Of a stretch of 28,152 bases of DNA, positions 14,195 through 21,494 are shown in pieces. Under the pieces are notes generated by a model. It was not told where the DNA came from and did not search any database. It saw only the letters and a list, made by a program, of their open reading frames with translations. Numbering within the stretch: the first letter of the stretch is position 1; each line of letters opens with the position of its first letter. Both the position numbers and the translations under genes were made by a program. The stretch covers positions 1 to 28,152 of the forward strand of contig CAKSZU010000022.1 in NCBI GenBank assembly GCA_934526125.1. Direction: 5' to 3'. This DNA is from an uncultured Faecalibacterium sp. (lineage in GTDB: Bacteria > Bacillota > Clostridia > Oscillospirales > Ruminococcaceae).

Positions 14195-15310
14195 TTATCC
14201 GCAGATGTCGGCGGTGATCGTGTAGACCACCCGGTAGTGGAGCGTTTCTTCCTCCAGAAGCGCATCTTCTTTCCGAGCCAGGATCTCTGCATCCGGCCAG
14301 TCGGCTTTCAGGGTCTGCAGGCTGTGGAAACGGGCCAGCGCCCGGGCCTGCTCCTCGGTGCGGGAAAGGTCTTTTTCGGCCTGCTCGTAAAAGGTGATCT
14401 CTTCCACAGAGACCGGCAGGGTCAGCCCCAGAAATTCGGGCTGGACGTGACGGATGATCGAAATTGTCTCTCCGGCAGATATCGGGAGAGCGGGCAGGGA
14501 AAGGTCATGTCCGGCAAAGAACAGCTTCCTCTGCGTCACGGTGTGGCCGGTCAGCTGTTTCACCGGGACTGTGAGAGGAAGCTCCTCCCGGAATTCCCAC
14601 TCGAACTGTGCCAGAACACTCCCGGCTGCCGGTTCAAAGATCAGGGTGCCGTCTCGCTCGGCCCGGGCTGTGCCGATGAGTCCCTGCTCTTTTTCCACGG
14701 CTTGCCCGGGGGTGACCAGCATGGTTCCGCTGACGAGGTTGGTTTTTACCACCGTCCCGGCTGTGCGGGCCCGGAGGCCGTGCAGGGTCCCGGCGGCAAT
14801 GTCCGGCACCGGGACAGCAACAGCCGCTTCGATGCACAGCCGCCCAGCCTGAAAATTCAGACTGGCCCAGGAGAACTCCCCGCTGTCCAGCAGGGCGTAT
14901 TCTCCGGCGGTGAGCTTTGCCTGGGTGACGATGGCTCCGGGCATCAGCCGGAGCGTTTCCCGCAGGACGGTCTCTGCCCGGGCGCTCTGACCGACCGTCA
15001 GGCCGGACGTGTCCACGGCCCAGACAAGCCTCTGCGACAGGAGCAGCAGGGGGAGAAAAACCGCCATGCCGACCCATAGGCCGCGCCGCCGCAGCCATGG
15101 CCGGAGGAAAAAATAAAGCCCGGTCTTTTTCCGGATGCGCAGACGGACCCGGCGGTGCCGGGCAAGTTTCGCAAGGCTCCGGTAGCGCCGGGCGGCACAC
15201 CGCGCCGTGAAGCCGCCCGGGGCAGGGCGGACCCGGCGGAGATGAATGCCTGTCCGTGCGGCTTCGGTCAGAAGCCCCTCGGGGTCGCCGTTCCGGGCGC
15301 GGAAGAACAC
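14195..15310 (-). CDS. yqfD: Sporulation protein YqfD
   Basis: 371-aa protein of the YqfD family, a partner of YqfC; in B. subtilis both are made in the mother cell under sigma E. The N-terminal 77 residues are very basic and residues about 78-99 form a single membrane helix (GMAVFLPLLLLS). The large remaining part carries the family's beta-rich domain (ARTAGTVVKTNLVSGTMLVTPGQAVEKEQGLIGT). The length is near the family's usual 390-400. The start is a GTG at 15310, 24 bases after the yqfC stop; an in-frame stop lies just upstream and there is no clear ribosome binding site, so translation may depend on yqfC. The C-terminus stops next to a bidirectional terminator. Whether it still acts in sporulation here is uncertain. 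Confidence 0.85.
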   Translation of the reverse strand: MFFRARNGDPEGLLTEAARTGIHLRRVRPAPGGFTARCAARRYRSLAKLARHRRVRLRIRKKTGLYFFLRPWLRRRGLWVGMAVFLPLLLLSQRLVWAVDTSGLTVGQSARAETVLRETLRLMPGAIVTQAKLTAGEYALLDSGEFSWASLNFQAGRLCIEAAVAVPVPDIAAGTLHGLRARTAGTVVKTNLVSGTMLVTPGQAVEKEQGLIGTARAERDGTLIFEPAAGSVLAQFEWEFREELPLTVPVKQLTGHTVTQRKLFFAGHDLSLPALPISAGETISIIRHVQPEFLGLTLPVSVEEITFYEQAEKDLSRTEEQARALARFHSLQTLKADWPDAEILARKEDALLEEETLHYRVVYTITADICG

Positions 15311-15334
15311 CTCAGCCCAATCCAGTGCGATGGC

Positions 15335-15631
15335 TCATCCCTCCGTTCGGCTCGAAAAATCGGTGCGCAGGAACATCCCCCGCAGGGTGATCCTGTGGAC
15401 GGAGAGCGTTTCGATCTGCATCCCGTCCCCATAGACCGTGAGCATCCCGCCGGAAAATTCCAGACAGAGTTTGTCTTCTTCATAAGTGCGGATGCGCCGG
15501 AAATGTTCGATTTCCAGTGTGTTTCCGCTGAGATACACTGAGGGACGGCCGTAAAAGCCCCGGGGCGGCTGACGCAGCATCCGGCTCAGCCAGCTGCGGG
15601 GAGTGAGACGCCCGGTTTTCCGCTGTTTCAC
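15335..15631 (-). CDS. yqfC: YabP/YqfC-family sporulation protein
   Basis: 98-aa protein with the YabP/YqfC fold: GRPSVYLSGNTLEIEHFRRI, then EEDKLCLEFSGGMLTVYG and a C-terminal VHRITLRGMFLRTDF. The start is a GTG at 15631, six bases after GGGGAGGGA; the in-frame ATG at 15712 reads through the divergent intergenic region and has no such site. It is immediately upstream of yqfD, the same gene pair as in Bacillus and spore-forming Clostridia. In those organisms deletion blocks spore development; here no other classical sporulation gene lies nearby on this strand. Confidence 0.82.
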   Translation of the reverse strand: MKQRKTGRLTPRSWLSRMLRQPPRGFYGRPSVYLSGNTLEIEHFRRIRTYEEDKLCLEFSGGMLTVYGDGMQIETLSVHRITLRGMFLRTDFSSRTEG

Positions 15632-15700
15632 ATCTGCTCCCTCCCCGTTGTGCAAGGCTGTGCCCGGTGCTACATATATATTGAAGCAGGGGGCATCGGT

Positions 15701-16798
15701 ATGAATCAGCATGGAAAGCTTCGAGACACGGCGCTGTTTTTTCTGGCTCTGGCAACGGGAATTCTGCCGTTTCTGGCCCCGGAAGCCTGCGGACAGGCAC
15801 TCCGGGAGGGTCTGTCCCTCTGCGGCGGCCCGCTTTTGCTGTCGCTGTTTCCGTTTCTGGTGGTGTCAAGGCTCCTGATGCAGTGCCCCGGGGCTGAGAT
15901 CCTGTCCCTGCCATTCCGGTCTGCCGCGCGATTGATCGGCATCCGGGCACCCTGCGCCGCGCGGGTACTCTGCATCGGGTTCCTGGGCGGGTTTGCCCCG
16001 GCGGCCTCCGCCGCTTCACAGGCAGTCCGCAGCGGGCAGCTGACGCCCCGGCAGGCTGATGCCCTGCTTCCGGCCTGTGTCTGCTCCAGCCCGTCCTTTG
16101 TGATCCTCACGGTGGGGCAGGCCCTGCTGGGCAGCGCAGAGCTGGGGTTCCTTCTGTTTCTGGCCCAGACTGCAGCCGGATACCTGACGGCAGCACTGCT
16201 CTGCCGCTGTGCGCCGGGCGTCTCTGAAGCCGGGATGCACCCGGTCCCCGCACAGGCAGAGCCGCCGCGGCTGGACAGGATCCTTGCCGATTCGTCTGTG
16301 GCGTATCTGAAGCTCTGCGGGTTCATCCTCTATTTCCGGATGCTGGCCGCAGGAGCCGGAGCACTGCTGCCGCCCGGGGCAGGAGTGTTCTGTGCCATGG
16401 TGCTGGAAGTCTGTTCCGGCTGCGACCTTGCTGCCCGCACCGGGCGGTGGGGGAGCCTGCTCTGCTGCGCTGCCCTGAGTGTGCAGGGCCTGTCCGTCCT
16501 GCTTCAGGTGCGCACCCTCTGCCCGCTCTCCATGACGCTGCGGCCGCTGTATCGGGCCCGCCTGCTCCATCTTCCGCTGTCGCTGGGGATCTTCTTCCTG
16601 CTTCTGCCCGGCGGGGAGCAGAGCGTGTTCAGCACCCTGCCGCCCCGGGTCATCCCCATGCTGCGGGTGCCGGTCGATTGTGCGCTTCTGGTTTTTGCGG
16701 GGTGCTGTCTGGCCGCCTGTGCGCTGACACGCGCCCTGTACCGCACCGAAGGAAAAAGTTCCGCCCGGGGTTGTATAAATTCGCAGCAAATGGTATAA
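15701..16798 (+). CDS. YlbJ-like / nucleoside-recognition domain membrane protein
   Basis: 365-aa integral membrane protein with about eight hydrophobic segments. The layout fits the YlbJ/Gate (nucleoside recognition) family: an N-terminal block LSLFPFLVVSRLL, then GFLGGFAPAASAASQAVRSG and LTPRQADALLPACVCSSPSF, where YlbJ has its Gly-rich, Asn-containing central motif. YlbJ is a sigma-E-controlled sporulation membrane protein, but the family also contains unrelated transporters, so the role is not certain. The start ATG at 15701 has AGGGGG nine bases upstream; a longer reading to 15650 enters the region shared with yqfC. The gene is divergent from yqfC-yqfD, and its stop codon lies inside the -10 box of the asp23 operon promoter. 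Confidence 0.72.
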   Translation: MNQHGKLRDTALFFLALATGILPFLAPEACGQALREGLSLCGGPLLLSLFPFLVVSRLLMQCPGAEILSLPFRSAARLIGIRAPCAARVLCIGFLGGFAPAASAASQAVRSGQLTPRQADALLPACVCSSPSFVILTVGQALLGSAELGFLLFLAQTAAGYLTAALLCRCAPGVSEAGMHPVPAQAEPPRLDRILADSSVAYLKLCGFILYFRMLAAGAGALLPPGAGVFCAMVLEVCSGCDLAARTGRWGSLLCCAALSVQGLSVLLQVRTLCPLSMTLRPLYRARLLHLPLSLGIFFLLLPGGEQSVFSTLPPRVIPMLRVPVDCALLVFAGCCLAACALTRALYRTEGKSSARGCINSQQMV

Positions 16799-16799
16799 T
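16771..16799 (+). promoter_or_regulatory. Promoter of the asp23-nusB-xse-isp-dxs-recN operon
   Basis: TTGTAT (16771-16776), 17-base spacer, perfect TATAAT (16794-16799). The stop codon of the YlbJ-like gene (16796-16798) is part of the -10 box. This is one of the strongest sigma-A-type promoters in the window and is well placed to drive the long downstream operon, with a leader of about 85 bases. Confidence 0.85.
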
Positions 16800-16819
16800 A
16801 AGACGTAAGCATTCAGTGA

Positions 16820-16873
16820 CAGGGAGACTTCCCTGAAAAGATGGAAATAAAACAAATGAGCCTTCGCTCATTT
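16820..16873 (+). promoter_or_regulatory. Two tandem hairpins in the asp23 leader
   Basis: Hairpin 1: CAGGGA (16820-16825), 4-base loop, TCCCTG (16830-16835). Hairpin 2: AAATGAGC (16854-16861), loop CTTC, GCTCATTT (16866-16873), a perfect 8-bp stem. The second ends only a few bases before the GGAGG ribosome binding site of asp23. Neither is followed by a T-run. They may steady the mRNA or tune translation; function is inference. Confidence 0.5.
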
Positions 16874-16891
16874 CAGATGGAGGACCATAGA

Positions 16892-17257
16892 ATGGATTTA
16901 CAGAATATGGATCTTAACGGCGGCAGCCTGCAAATTTCCACCGAGGTCATCGGCAAGATCGCGCGCTGCGCCGCACTGGAAGTGGACGGTGTGTCGGAGG
17001 TCTCCTGCGGCAAGCAGAACAAAAAGGTCAAGGATCTTCTGGCTGCGGCCAGCATCCAGCCGCCTGTCACCGTGGAGATGCGGGACGGCACCGCAGAGCT
17101 GACCCTGAACCTCGTGGTCCGCTTTGGTGTACGGGTCCCTGCTGTAGCCGAAAAGGTGCAGGAGAACGTCAAGACTGCGGTCCAGAACATGACCAATGTT
17201 ACGGTCAGCCGGGTGAACCTTGTGATCGCCGGCCTTGCCGCTGAGGAACAGGAATAA
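16892..17257 (+). CDS. Asp23/Gls24 family envelope stress response protein
   Basis: 121-aa Asp23/Gls24 (DUF322) protein, similar to B. subtilis YqhY. The family core is visible: SLQISTEVIGKIARCAALEV, DGVSEV, the central VTVEMRDGTAELTLNLVVRFG and C-terminal VQNMTNVTVSRVNLVIAGL. In Firmicutes the copy next to nusB is linked to acetyl-CoA carboxylase control in Bacillus, while S. aureus Asp23 coats the membrane. Its role here is unknown. The start ATG at 16892 follows ATGGAGG with 8 bases spacing; the upstream in-frame ATG at 16841 lies between the leader hairpins and lacks a good site. It is the first gene of the operon. Confidence 0.88.
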   Translation: MDLQNMDLNGGSLQISTEVIGKIARCAALEVDGVSEVSCGKQNKKVKDLLAAASIQPPVTVEMRDGTAELTLNLVVRFGVRVPAVAEKVQENVKTAVQNMTNVTVSRVNLVIAGLAAEEQE

Positions 17258-17277
17258 GAGTTAAAAAGAGGAAGATT

Positions 17278-17724
17278 ATGGAAAATATTTTGCCCCGTCG
17301 TGAAGCCCGCGAGAATGCGTTCCTGCTGGCTTTTTCGCAGACCTTTGGAGACGTCTCCCTGCAGGAGGCTCTGTCCAACCATGTGGAATGCGATGAAGAG
17401 CATCCGGTGGATGTGTTCGGTCAGAGACTGCTGAAGGCCTATTATGACCATACTGCAGAGGTGGATGACCTGATCCGGGATCATCTGCGCAACTGGACCA
17501 TGGAGCGGCTGCCCCGCGTCAGTCTGACGGTGCTGCGTCTGGCACTGGCCGAGATGCTGTACGGCGACGAGCGCAAGCCCGGCGTTGTCATCAACGAGGC
17601 CGTGGAGCTGACCAAGAAATACGGTGCAGATGAGGACTACCAGTTCGTCAACGGCCTGTTGGGCGCGGTTGCCCGGGAGCAGGGGCTGGACACTGCGGAT
17701 CAGACGGAGTCGGAAGAACAGTGA
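17278..17724 (+). CDS. nusB: Transcription antitermination factor NusB
   Basis: 148-aa all-helical NusB, which binds boxA RNA with NusE (S10) to keep RNA polymerase going through rRNA operons. Characteristic parts are RREARENAFLLAFSQ at the N-terminus, the DLIRDHLRNWTMERLPRVSL middle and the conserved C-terminal PGVVINEAVELTKKYGADED with FVNGLLGAV. Its length is normal. AGAGGAAG lies just upstream of the ATG. Its stop codon overlaps the GTG start of the TsaD-like gene by four bases (GTGA), so the two are translationally coupled. Confidence 0.96.
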   Translation: MENILPRREARENAFLLAFSQTFGDVSLQEALSNHVECDEEHPVDVFGQRLLKAYYDHTAEVDDLIRDHLRNWTMERLPRVSLTVLRLALAEMLYGDERKPGVVINEAVELTKKYGADEDYQFVNGLLGAVAREQGLDTADQTESEEQ

Positions 17725-18662
17725 GCCACTATACACTGGGCATCGACACAAGCAACTATGCAACCTCTCTGGCGGTTTTTCACACAGCCGGAGAGGTTGT
17801 TTGCGCAAAGAAACGCTTTCTGCCGGTCAAGGAAGGCCAGCTGGGGCTGCGGCAGAGCGATGCTCTGTTTCACCACACGGCGGCCCTGCCCGAAATGCTG
17901 GAAGAACTGGGGCGGGAGTTTGACCTGACCCGGATCTCGGCAGTGGGCGTTTCTGAAAAGCCGCGTCCCGTGGAGGGAAGCTATATGCCCTGCTTCCTCG
18001 CGGGGGTCAGCGCGGCGACCGCCTTTGCGCAGGCACGGGGGATCCCGCTGATCCGCACGACCCATCAGCAGGGACACGCAGCGGCGGCGCTCTTTGCCGC
18101 AAAAGGGGAGGAACTGTTCCGGCAGAAGGTCCTGCTTTTTCATATCTCGGGCGGGACCACGGATTTGCTGCTCTGCGATCAGGTCCGGAACATCGACACC
18201 CTTGGCACCAGCACAGATCTTTATGCCGGACAGGCTGTGGATCGTGTCGGCGTAAAGCTCGGCTCTGGTTTCCCGGCGGGAGCAGAAGTCTCCCGGCTGG
18301 CCGCCCTGTGTGAAGAGCCCATCCGGCCGAAATCCAGTGTCCGGGGAATGCAGTGCAGCCTTTCGGGGCTGGAAAATCAGTGCAACGCTCTGCTGGCGGC
18401 CGGGAAAAGCCCGGAATATGTCTGCAAGTACTGCCTGCTCTGCGTGGCGGATACCGTGGTAAAAATGACAAAGGCTGCACAGAAGGAATATCCCGGCCTG
18501 CCGGTGGTCTGTGCGGGCGGCGTCATGAGCAGCGATATCATCCGCACCTGGGTACAGCAGCGGCTTCCGCAGGTCTTTTTCGTGCCGGGGCAGTATTCCA
18601 GCGACAATGCGATCGGCGTTTCGATCCTTGCAGCACGGGAGGCCGGATTATGGCTGAAGTGA
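17721..18662 (+). CDS. TsaD/Kae1/YgjD-family paralog (O-sialoglycoprotein endopeptidase-like)
   Basis: 313-aa protein of the Kae1/TsaD ASKHA-fold family, shorter than true TsaD (about 335-340). Seen here: LGIDTSNYATSLAVF at the N-terminus, HQQGH (His115, His119) in the place of TsaD's His-x-Glu-Gly-His metal site, FHISGGTTDL for the phosphate loop and YSSDNAIGVSIL near the end. It lacks TsaD's usual GEAFDK motif and has GQAVDR instead. TsaD makes the t6A modification of tRNA; this divergent copy probably does something else or acts as a partner, and a standard tsaD is expected elsewhere. It sits between nusB and xseA, where Bacillus has folD. Its GTG start overlaps the nusB stop, and its 3' end overlaps xseA by 13 bases. 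Confidence 0.82.
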   Translation: MSHYTLGIDTSNYATSLAVFHTAGEVVCAKKRFLPVKEGQLGLRQSDALFHHTAALPEMLEELGREFDLTRISAVGVSEKPRPVEGSYMPCFLAGVSAATAFAQARGIPLIRTTHQQGHAAAALFAAKGEELFRQKVLLFHISGGTTDLLLCDQVRNIDTLGTSTDLYAGQAVDRVGVKLGSGFPAGAEVSRLAALCEEPIRPKSSVRGMQCSLSGLENQCNALLAAGKSPEYVCKYCLLCVADTVVKMTKAAQKEYPGLPVVCAGGVMSSDIIRTWVQQRLPQVFFVPGQYSSDNAIGVSILAAREAGLWLK

Positions 18663-19873
18663 TCACCGTATCGGCCCTGAATCAGTATGTCAAACGCCTT
18701 TTGGACGTCGACGATGTTCTGTTTGATCTGGCCCTGCGGGGCGAGATCGCAAACTTTGTCCGGAATTCCAGAAGCGGCCACTGCTATTTTTCCCTGCGGG
18801 ATGAGACCGCCAGCGTCAAAGCAGTGATGTTCCGCTCAGATGCCCGGCAACTGGGGTTCAGCCCGGAAGAGGGCATGAAAGTGGTGGTGCGCTGCCGCGC
18901 CACCCTGTATGAGCGGGACGGTGCATTCCAGGTCTATGTCAACGATATGTTCCCGGACGGCATCGGCTCGGCCCAACTGGCCTTTGAACAGCTGAAAGCA
19001 AAGCTGGAGAAAGAAGGCCTTTTTGCACAAGAGCATAAAAAGCCGCTGCCTGCTTTCCCGAAATGCATCGGCCTTGTCACCAGCAAAACCGGCGCTGCGC
19101 TGCAGGATATCCGGAACGTGATCGGGCGCCGCTGGCCCGCGGTGCGTCTGCTGCTGGCCCCGGTGAATGTGCAGGGCTTTGAGGCGGCGGACGAGATCGC
19201 CGCCGCCATCGACCGGCTGGACCGGAGTGGGCAGGTGGACGAGATCATCGTGGCCCGTGGCGGCGGCAGCCGGGAGGACCTGTGGGTCTTCAATGCCGAA
19301 AAGATCGCCCGGGCAGCATACCGCTGCAAAACGCCCCTGATCAGTGCAATCGGCCATGAGATCGATTTTACCATTCTGGATTTCGTGGCGGATCAGCGCG
19401 CGCCCACTCCTTCGGCGGCGGCAGAGCTTGCCGTGCCGGACCGGGCGGAGCAGGGACGAAAATTATGCAGTCTTGAAGAAAATATTCACAACTGTATCCA
19501 AAACCGGCTGGATTTATGCTATAATAGACTGGAACAGGCCGGTCAGCCTCTTTCCCGGGCCGGAATGGATGCCGCTCTGGCAGAGCGGCACGCCCGGCTG
19601 GAAGAGCTGACGGAGCAGCTGCAGACGGCTGTACAGAAGAAGAAAGCGGACAGCGAACTCCGGCTGCAGCATACCGCAGCGCTGACCGCGAGCCTGAGCC
19701 CTTATGGGGTCCTGGCCCGCGGGTACGCCATGGTGCAGGACAGCCGGGGCAGGATCTGCCCGCCGGATCGGCTGCAGCCCGGACAGAACTGCAGTCTCCG
19801 GGGAAGTACACATCGGATCACATGTACAGTCAGGACCGTGGAGGAACTGGATGAGAGTACCCAAAAGTTTTGA
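18650..19873 (+). CDS. xseA: Exodeoxyribonuclease VII large subunit
   Basis: 407-aa catalytic subunit of exonuclease VII, which degrades single-stranded DNA to short oligonucleotides with XseB. The N-terminal OB-fold is at about 1-100 (SALNQYVKRLL, GEIANFVRNSRSGHCYFSLRD). The catalytic core carries GLVTSKTGAALQDI, then RGGGSREDLWVFNAE and ISAIGHEIDFTILDFVAD, and RAPTPSAAAE closes it. The C-terminal half is a long helical arm. The start ATG at 18650 has GGGAGG seven bases upstream and lies inside the TsaD-like gene's end; the longer in-frame reading to 18353 only overlaps that gene. It overlaps xseB by 23 bases. Confidence 0.96.
   Translation: MAEVITVSALNQYVKRLLDVDDVLFDLALRGEIANFVRNSRSGHCYFSLRDETASVKAVMFRSDARQLGFSPEEGMKVVVRCRATLYERDGAFQVYVNDMFPDGIGSAQLAFEQLKAKLEKEGLFAQEHKKPLPAFPKCIGLVTSKTGAALQDIRNVIGRRWPAVRLLLAPVNVQGFEAADEIAAAIDRLDRSGQVDEIIVARGGGSREDLWVFNAEKIARAAYRCKTPLISAIGHEIDFTILDFVADQRAPTPSAAAELAVPDRAEQGRKLCSLEENIHNCIQNRLDLCYNRLEQAGQPLSRAGMDAALAERHARLEELTEQLQTAVQKKKADSELRLQHTAALTASLSPYGVLARGYAMVQDSRGRICPPDRLQPGQNCSLRGSTHRITCTVRTVEELDESTQKF
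19517..19525 (+). promoter_or_regulatory. Extended -10 element inside xseA
   Basis: TGCTATAAT, a perfect TATAAT with the TG of an extended -10, sits in an AT-rich patch of xseA (about 19460-19530). No good -35 lies 17 bases upstream (TCCAAA). It could be a weak internal promoter for xseB, ispA and genes beyond. Confidence 0.35.
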
Positions 19874-20066
19874 AGAGGGGATCGCCCGGCTGGAAGCAAT
19901 CCTTGACCAGATGCAGCAGCCGGAAACGACGCTGGCGGAATCGGTCAAGCTTTATGCCGAAGCTGCATCCCTGATGGACTATTGTCACGGCACACTGGAA
20001 AAGGCCGCCTTACAGCTGGACGAGATCGATGCCCAGCGGGCACCCCGTCCGGATGCCGCACACTGA
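19851..20066 (+). CDS. xseB: Exodeoxyribonuclease VII small subunit
   Basis: 71-aa helical XseB, which binds the XseA arm and is needed for a stable exonuclease VII. It has the family pattern SFEEGIARLEAILDQMQQPE and TTLAESVKLYAEAASLM, then a second helix and a Pro/Ala-rich end. The ATG follows GGAGGAACTGG inside the last codons of xseA; the 23-base overlap indicates coupled translation. ispA starts 13 bases after its stop. Confidence 0.94.
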   Translation: MRVPKSFEEGIARLEAILDQMQQPETTLAESVKLYAEAASLMDYCHGTLEKAALQLDEIDAQRAPRPDAAH

Positions 20067-20079
20067 GGAGGAATGATTC

Positions 20080-20961
20080 ATGGATTACGCGAAGCAGTAT
20101 CAGGAATATCTGACCCGGGTCAACCGCGCACTGGAAGCAGCCTGCGCAGATTTTCTGCCAGAAGAGTCAGAAGTCTGCCGCGCCGCACGGTACAGCCTGC
20201 TGGGCGGCGGCAAACGGATCCGCGCCGTGCTGGTGCTGGCCGTCTGCGAGATGCTCAACGGCGATGCCGAAGCAGCCGACCGGTTTGCGGCGGCGGTAGA
20301 GATGCTGCACTGCTACTCGCTGATCCACGACGATCTGCCCTGCATGGACAATGATGACCTGCGCCGGGGCAGACCTTCCTGCCACAAGGCCTTCGGCGAA
20401 GCCACGGCCATGCTGGCCGGCGACGTGCTTCTGACCGAGGCTTTTGAGGTAATCGCCAACACTCCGGCTCCGGCCATCGTCAACGTGCGGGCTGCACAGG
20501 CACTGGGTGCCGGTGCAGGCAGCCGGGGAATGGTCTACGGGCAGGAGCTGGATCTGAAATATGAGGCCATGGCCGCCACGGAGGAACAGCTGCGCCTGAT
20601 CCACCGGAACAAGACCGGTGCGCTGATCAATGCAGCGGTCCAGATGGGCGCTGCTGCCGCGCAGGCCAGCGAGGCCCAGTGCCGGAAGCTGGCTGAGTAC
20701 GCCTTCGGGATCGGCCTGGTGTTCCAGATCGTGGACGACGTGCTGGATGTTACCAGCACCGCCGAGCAGCTGGGCAAGCCCATCGGCAGCGACAGCGAAA
20801 ACGGCAAGACCACCTTCGTGACCCTGTACGGGGCCGAGGGGGCCATGGAGCTTGCCCGGAAACTAAATGACGAGACCTGCGCTTCCTTGCAGGCAGAGTT
20901 CGGCGAAAAGAGCGCCTTCTTGGGTCAGCTGGCCCGGGAACTTCTGGTACGCCGCAGCTGA
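20080..20961 (+). CDS. ispA: Polyprenyl synthetase / farnesyl diphosphate synthase
   Basis: 293-aa class I trans-prenyltransferase that condenses isopentenyl diphosphate with allylic diphosphates, probably giving farnesyl or geranyl diphosphate. The first Asp-rich motif is DDLPCMD (Asp84, Asp85, Asp90), with the two-residue insertion usual in bacterial FPP synthases. The second is DDVLD (Asp219, Asp220, Asp223). GGGKRIRAVL near residue 42 binds IPP. Length and motifs fit IspA of the nusB-xse-isp-dxs cluster. The ATG is preceded by GAGGAGGAA. With dxs three genes downstream it links both ends of the MEP route in one operon. Confidence 0.94.
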   Translation: MDYAKQYQEYLTRVNRALEAACADFLPEESEVCRAARYSLLGGGKRIRAVLVLAVCEMLNGDAEAADRFAAAVEMLHCYSLIHDDLPCMDNDDLRRGRPSCHKAFGEATAMLAGDVLLTEAFEVIANTPAPAIVNVRAAQALGAGAGSRGMVYGQELDLKYEAMAATEEQLRLIHRNKTGALINAAVQMGAAAAQASEAQCRKLAEYAFGIGLVFQIVDDVLDVTSTAEQLGKPIGSDSENGKTTFVTLYGAEGAMELARKLNDETCASLQAEFGEKSAFLGQLARELLVRRS

Positions 20962-20990
20962 ACTGAAAAAATCAAGAAGGTGGACATACC

Positions 20991-21461
20991 ATGCAATTTA
21001 TCCATAGTATTCTTTCCCTCAACGAGATCCTGACCGTGTCGCTGCTGGCGTGGTTCGTGGCGCAGGTACTCAAGACCATCATCAACTTCATCCTCCTGGG
21101 CAAGTTCCAGCTGGAACGGATGTGGGGAGATGGCGGAATGCCCAGCGCCCACAGCGCGACGGTCTGTGCCATGGTCATTGCCACGGCCCGCAGCGAGGGG
21201 ATCAACTCGGCCATCTTTGCGGTGGCGGCTGTGGTGGCCATCATCACCATGCACGATGCCATGGGTGTCCGCCGTGAGACCGGCGAGCAGGCCAAGGTCC
21301 TGAACAAGATGATCGAACAGTGGATCGATGTGACGGAGAAGAATTCTCCCTTCCTGCAGAATATGCACCTGAAGGAAATGGTGGGCCACACCCCGCTTCA
21401 GGTCCTGGCCGGTTTTCTGGTCGGTGTGCTGGTCGGCTTCCTCTATCCCATGGGCGTCTGA
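20991..21461 (+). CDS. Divergent PAP2 family membrane protein (YuiD/DUF212)
   Basis: 156-aa membrane protein of the divergent PAP2 family (acid phosphatase/vanadium haloperoxidase-related; B. subtilis YuiD). Conserved pieces are visible: NFILLGKFQLERMWGDGGMP, the PSAHSATVCAM phosphatase-like motif, MHDAMGVRRETGEQAKVLN and GHTPLQVLAGFLVGVLVGFL. Three or four membrane helices are likely. Classical PAP2 proteins dephosphorylate lipid or prenyl diphosphates, so a role in prenyl phosphate turnover fits its place between ispA and dxs, but no enzyme activity is established for this branch as far as I know. The ATG follows AAGAAGGTGG. Confidence 0.88.
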   Translation: MQFIHSILSLNEILTVSLLAWFVAQVLKTIINFILLGKFQLERMWGDGGMPSAHSATVCAMVIATARSEGINSAIFAVAAVVAIITMHDAMGVRRETGEQAKVLNKMIEQWIDVTEKNSPFLQNMHLKEMVGHTPLQVLAGFLVGVLVGFLYPMGV

Positions 21462-21494
21462 GCGCCTGACAAAACGTAAGAAGGACGTGAATCT

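Noticed and set aside
15632..15700. Sigma-E or sigma-K type promoters for yqfC and the YlbJ-like gene (CATATATA at 15673-15680)
   Set aside because: The box is too close to the start codon of the plus-strand gene and there is no matching -35 at the right distance on either strand, so I cannot support it.
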